Below, piece by piece: positions 4,254 to 5,178 of a DNA stretch of 5,178 nt (positions are counted from its first letter, which is position 1; every line of letters starts with the position of its first letter). Under the pieces are notes generated by a model, which ran no database searches, was not told the DNA's origin, and worked only from the letters and a program-made list of their open reading frames with translations. The translations under genes and the position numbers were made by a program. This stretch comes from Actinomycetes bacterium (GTDB taxonomy: Bacteria; Actinomycetota; Aquicultoria; CAJVYJ01; JAUVQD01), in contig JAUVQD010000118.1 in assembly GCA_030598355.1 (NCBI GenBank), positions 1 to 5,178 on the forward strand. The letters are read 5' to 3'.

Positions 4254-5178
4254 ACGGAAGCTGACGACATACTTCGTGATCTCAATGATGTTCAAAGGGA
4301 AGCGGTTACCCATACCGAGGGGCCTTTGTTGGTTTTGGCGGGCGCCGGCAGTGGGAAGACGCGGCTGCTTATCTACAAAATTGGTTACCTGATCAAGATA
4401 TGTCACATTGATCCGATGGCGATCATAGCCATTACTTTCACCAATAAGGCCGCCGATGAAATGAGGCTTCGGGTTGAGAAACTCCTCGGGATAAGTTTGG
4501 CCGCGAATATGTGGGTTGGAACTTTTCATTCTGCTTGCAATCGAATTTTAAGAAAATACGCGCGTCTGGTTGAGTATGATTCAAATTTCGCGATCTACGA
4601 CGCCCGGGATTCGCGTCAGGTAATTAAGGAATGCCTCAAGGAAATGGCTATTGATCCCAAAGAATATCCGCCCATCGGGATCGCATCAAAAATTAGCGCG
4701 GCCAAGAATCAGCTTCAAGACTCCGACGAATATCGCAAAAGCGCCTTTTCTAACCCTGAAAAGGTAGCGGCCGCTGTTTACCTGCGCTATGAACGCAAAT
4801 TAAAGGCAGCGAACGCGATGGACTTTGACGACCTCATGGTCCAGACAATCCGGCTTCTTGAGGAAAATCCTGAAGTTCTTGAGAGCTATCGAAAAAAGTT
4901 TCATTATATTATGGTCGACGAATATCAAGATACTAATCCTGTTCAATATCGCCTGGTAAAGTTGTTAGCGGGGAAAGACGCTAATCTCACTGTTGTCGGT
5001 GACGAAGATCAGTCGATATACGCTTTTCGTCTCGCCGATATTCGCAATATCCTGGAATTCGAGCGAGATTTTCCCGGCGCGGACGTCATAAAGATGGAAC
5101 AGAATTATCGCTCAACCGAACGCATCTTAGAGGCTGCCAATCATCTGATTGGCCACAATCTCAGTCGCAAAGGCAAAA
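4254..5178 (+). CDS. pcrA: PcrA/UvrD-type SF1A DNA helicase, 3' part missing; apparent ACG start
   Basis: This is the first 308 codons of a superfamily 1A 3'-5' DNA helicase, which unwinds DNA in repair, replication restart and removal of recombinase filaments; family members are about 700-780 residues. Motifs in order are: Q-motif Gln14 (NDVQREAV), Walker A AGAGSGKT (29-36), motif Ia ITFTNKAADEM (60-70), GTFHSACNRILRKYA (89-103), MDFDDLM (189-195), motif II VDEYQDTN (221-228), motif III VGDEDQSIYAFR (248-259) and motif IV EQNYRS (282-287). The frame is open to the right edge with no stop or frameshift. In motif III the usual GWRGAD or RWRGAD is AFRLAD, so the DNA-stacking Trp is Phe. Codon 1 is ACG: TAA precedes it five codons upstream, and the first ATG/GTG/TTG in frame is TTG 4326, inside the strand leading into Walker A, which would delete the Q motif. 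PcrA, UvrD or Rep cannot be separated without the C-terminus. Confidence 0.93.

Noticed and set aside
4218..4529. Minus-strand open frame of 103 codons
   Set aside because: It is antisense to the helicase N-terminus, whose Walker A and motif Ia coding is unmistakable on the plus strand.

Overview
The window is ordinary bacterial chromosome, with moderate GC content (mid-40s % by eye, not computed), short intergenic gaps and mixed strands. A PilT-type retraction ATPase, a GGDEF protein and a CelD/BcsL-type acetyltransferase suggest a free-living bacterium with type IV pili, c-di-GMP signalling and surface polysaccharide or envelope modification. Nothing seen fixes the phylum. There is no sign of a phage, insertion sequence, CRISPR array or recent transfer.

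Layout from left to right. (1) The 3' part of a pilT-like gene runs from the window edge to 771. (2) A short gap carries an extended -10 promoter for a small single-pass membrane protein with an FxLYD-like extracytoplasmic domain (853-1344). (3) A tRNA-Pro(CGG) at 1403-1476 has its own promoter-like boxes and a perfect 10-bp terminator hairpin. (4) A CelD/BcsL-type GNAT acetyltransferase follows (stop at 2639; start better placed at GTG 1557 than ATG 1524). (5) It meets, tail to tail across 21 bp, a minus-strand gene (2661-3623) for an RsbRD_N-like domain fused to a GGDEF domain. (6) The divergent region 3624-3785 holds a perfect 7-1-7 palindrome and a sigma28/FliA-like promoter. (7) That promoter faces a small acidic protein of unknown function (GTG start, 3786-4133), which ends in a terminator hairpin. 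(8) A promoter overlapping that hairpin drives a PcrA/UvrD-type superfamily 1 DNA helicase that runs off the right edge.

The genes do not form one operon; most have their own signals. PilT (pilus retraction), the GGDEF protein (c-di-GMP), CelD-like (envelope chemistry) and a possible motility-sigma-driven small protein could share a surface-behaviour theme, but this is inferred from proximity. tRNA-Pro and the helicase are housekeeping.

Three points deserve most attention. The helicase has no ATG, GTG or TTG before its Walker A motif, but has a strong Shine-Dalgarno 6 nt before an ACG codon exactly where the protein should begin. The GGDEF protein keeps SGDEF and a perfect RxxD inhibitory site, yet has changed several substrate-contacting residues, including the position linked to c-di-GMP versus cGAMP specificity. 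The small unknown gene has a sigma28-like promoter.
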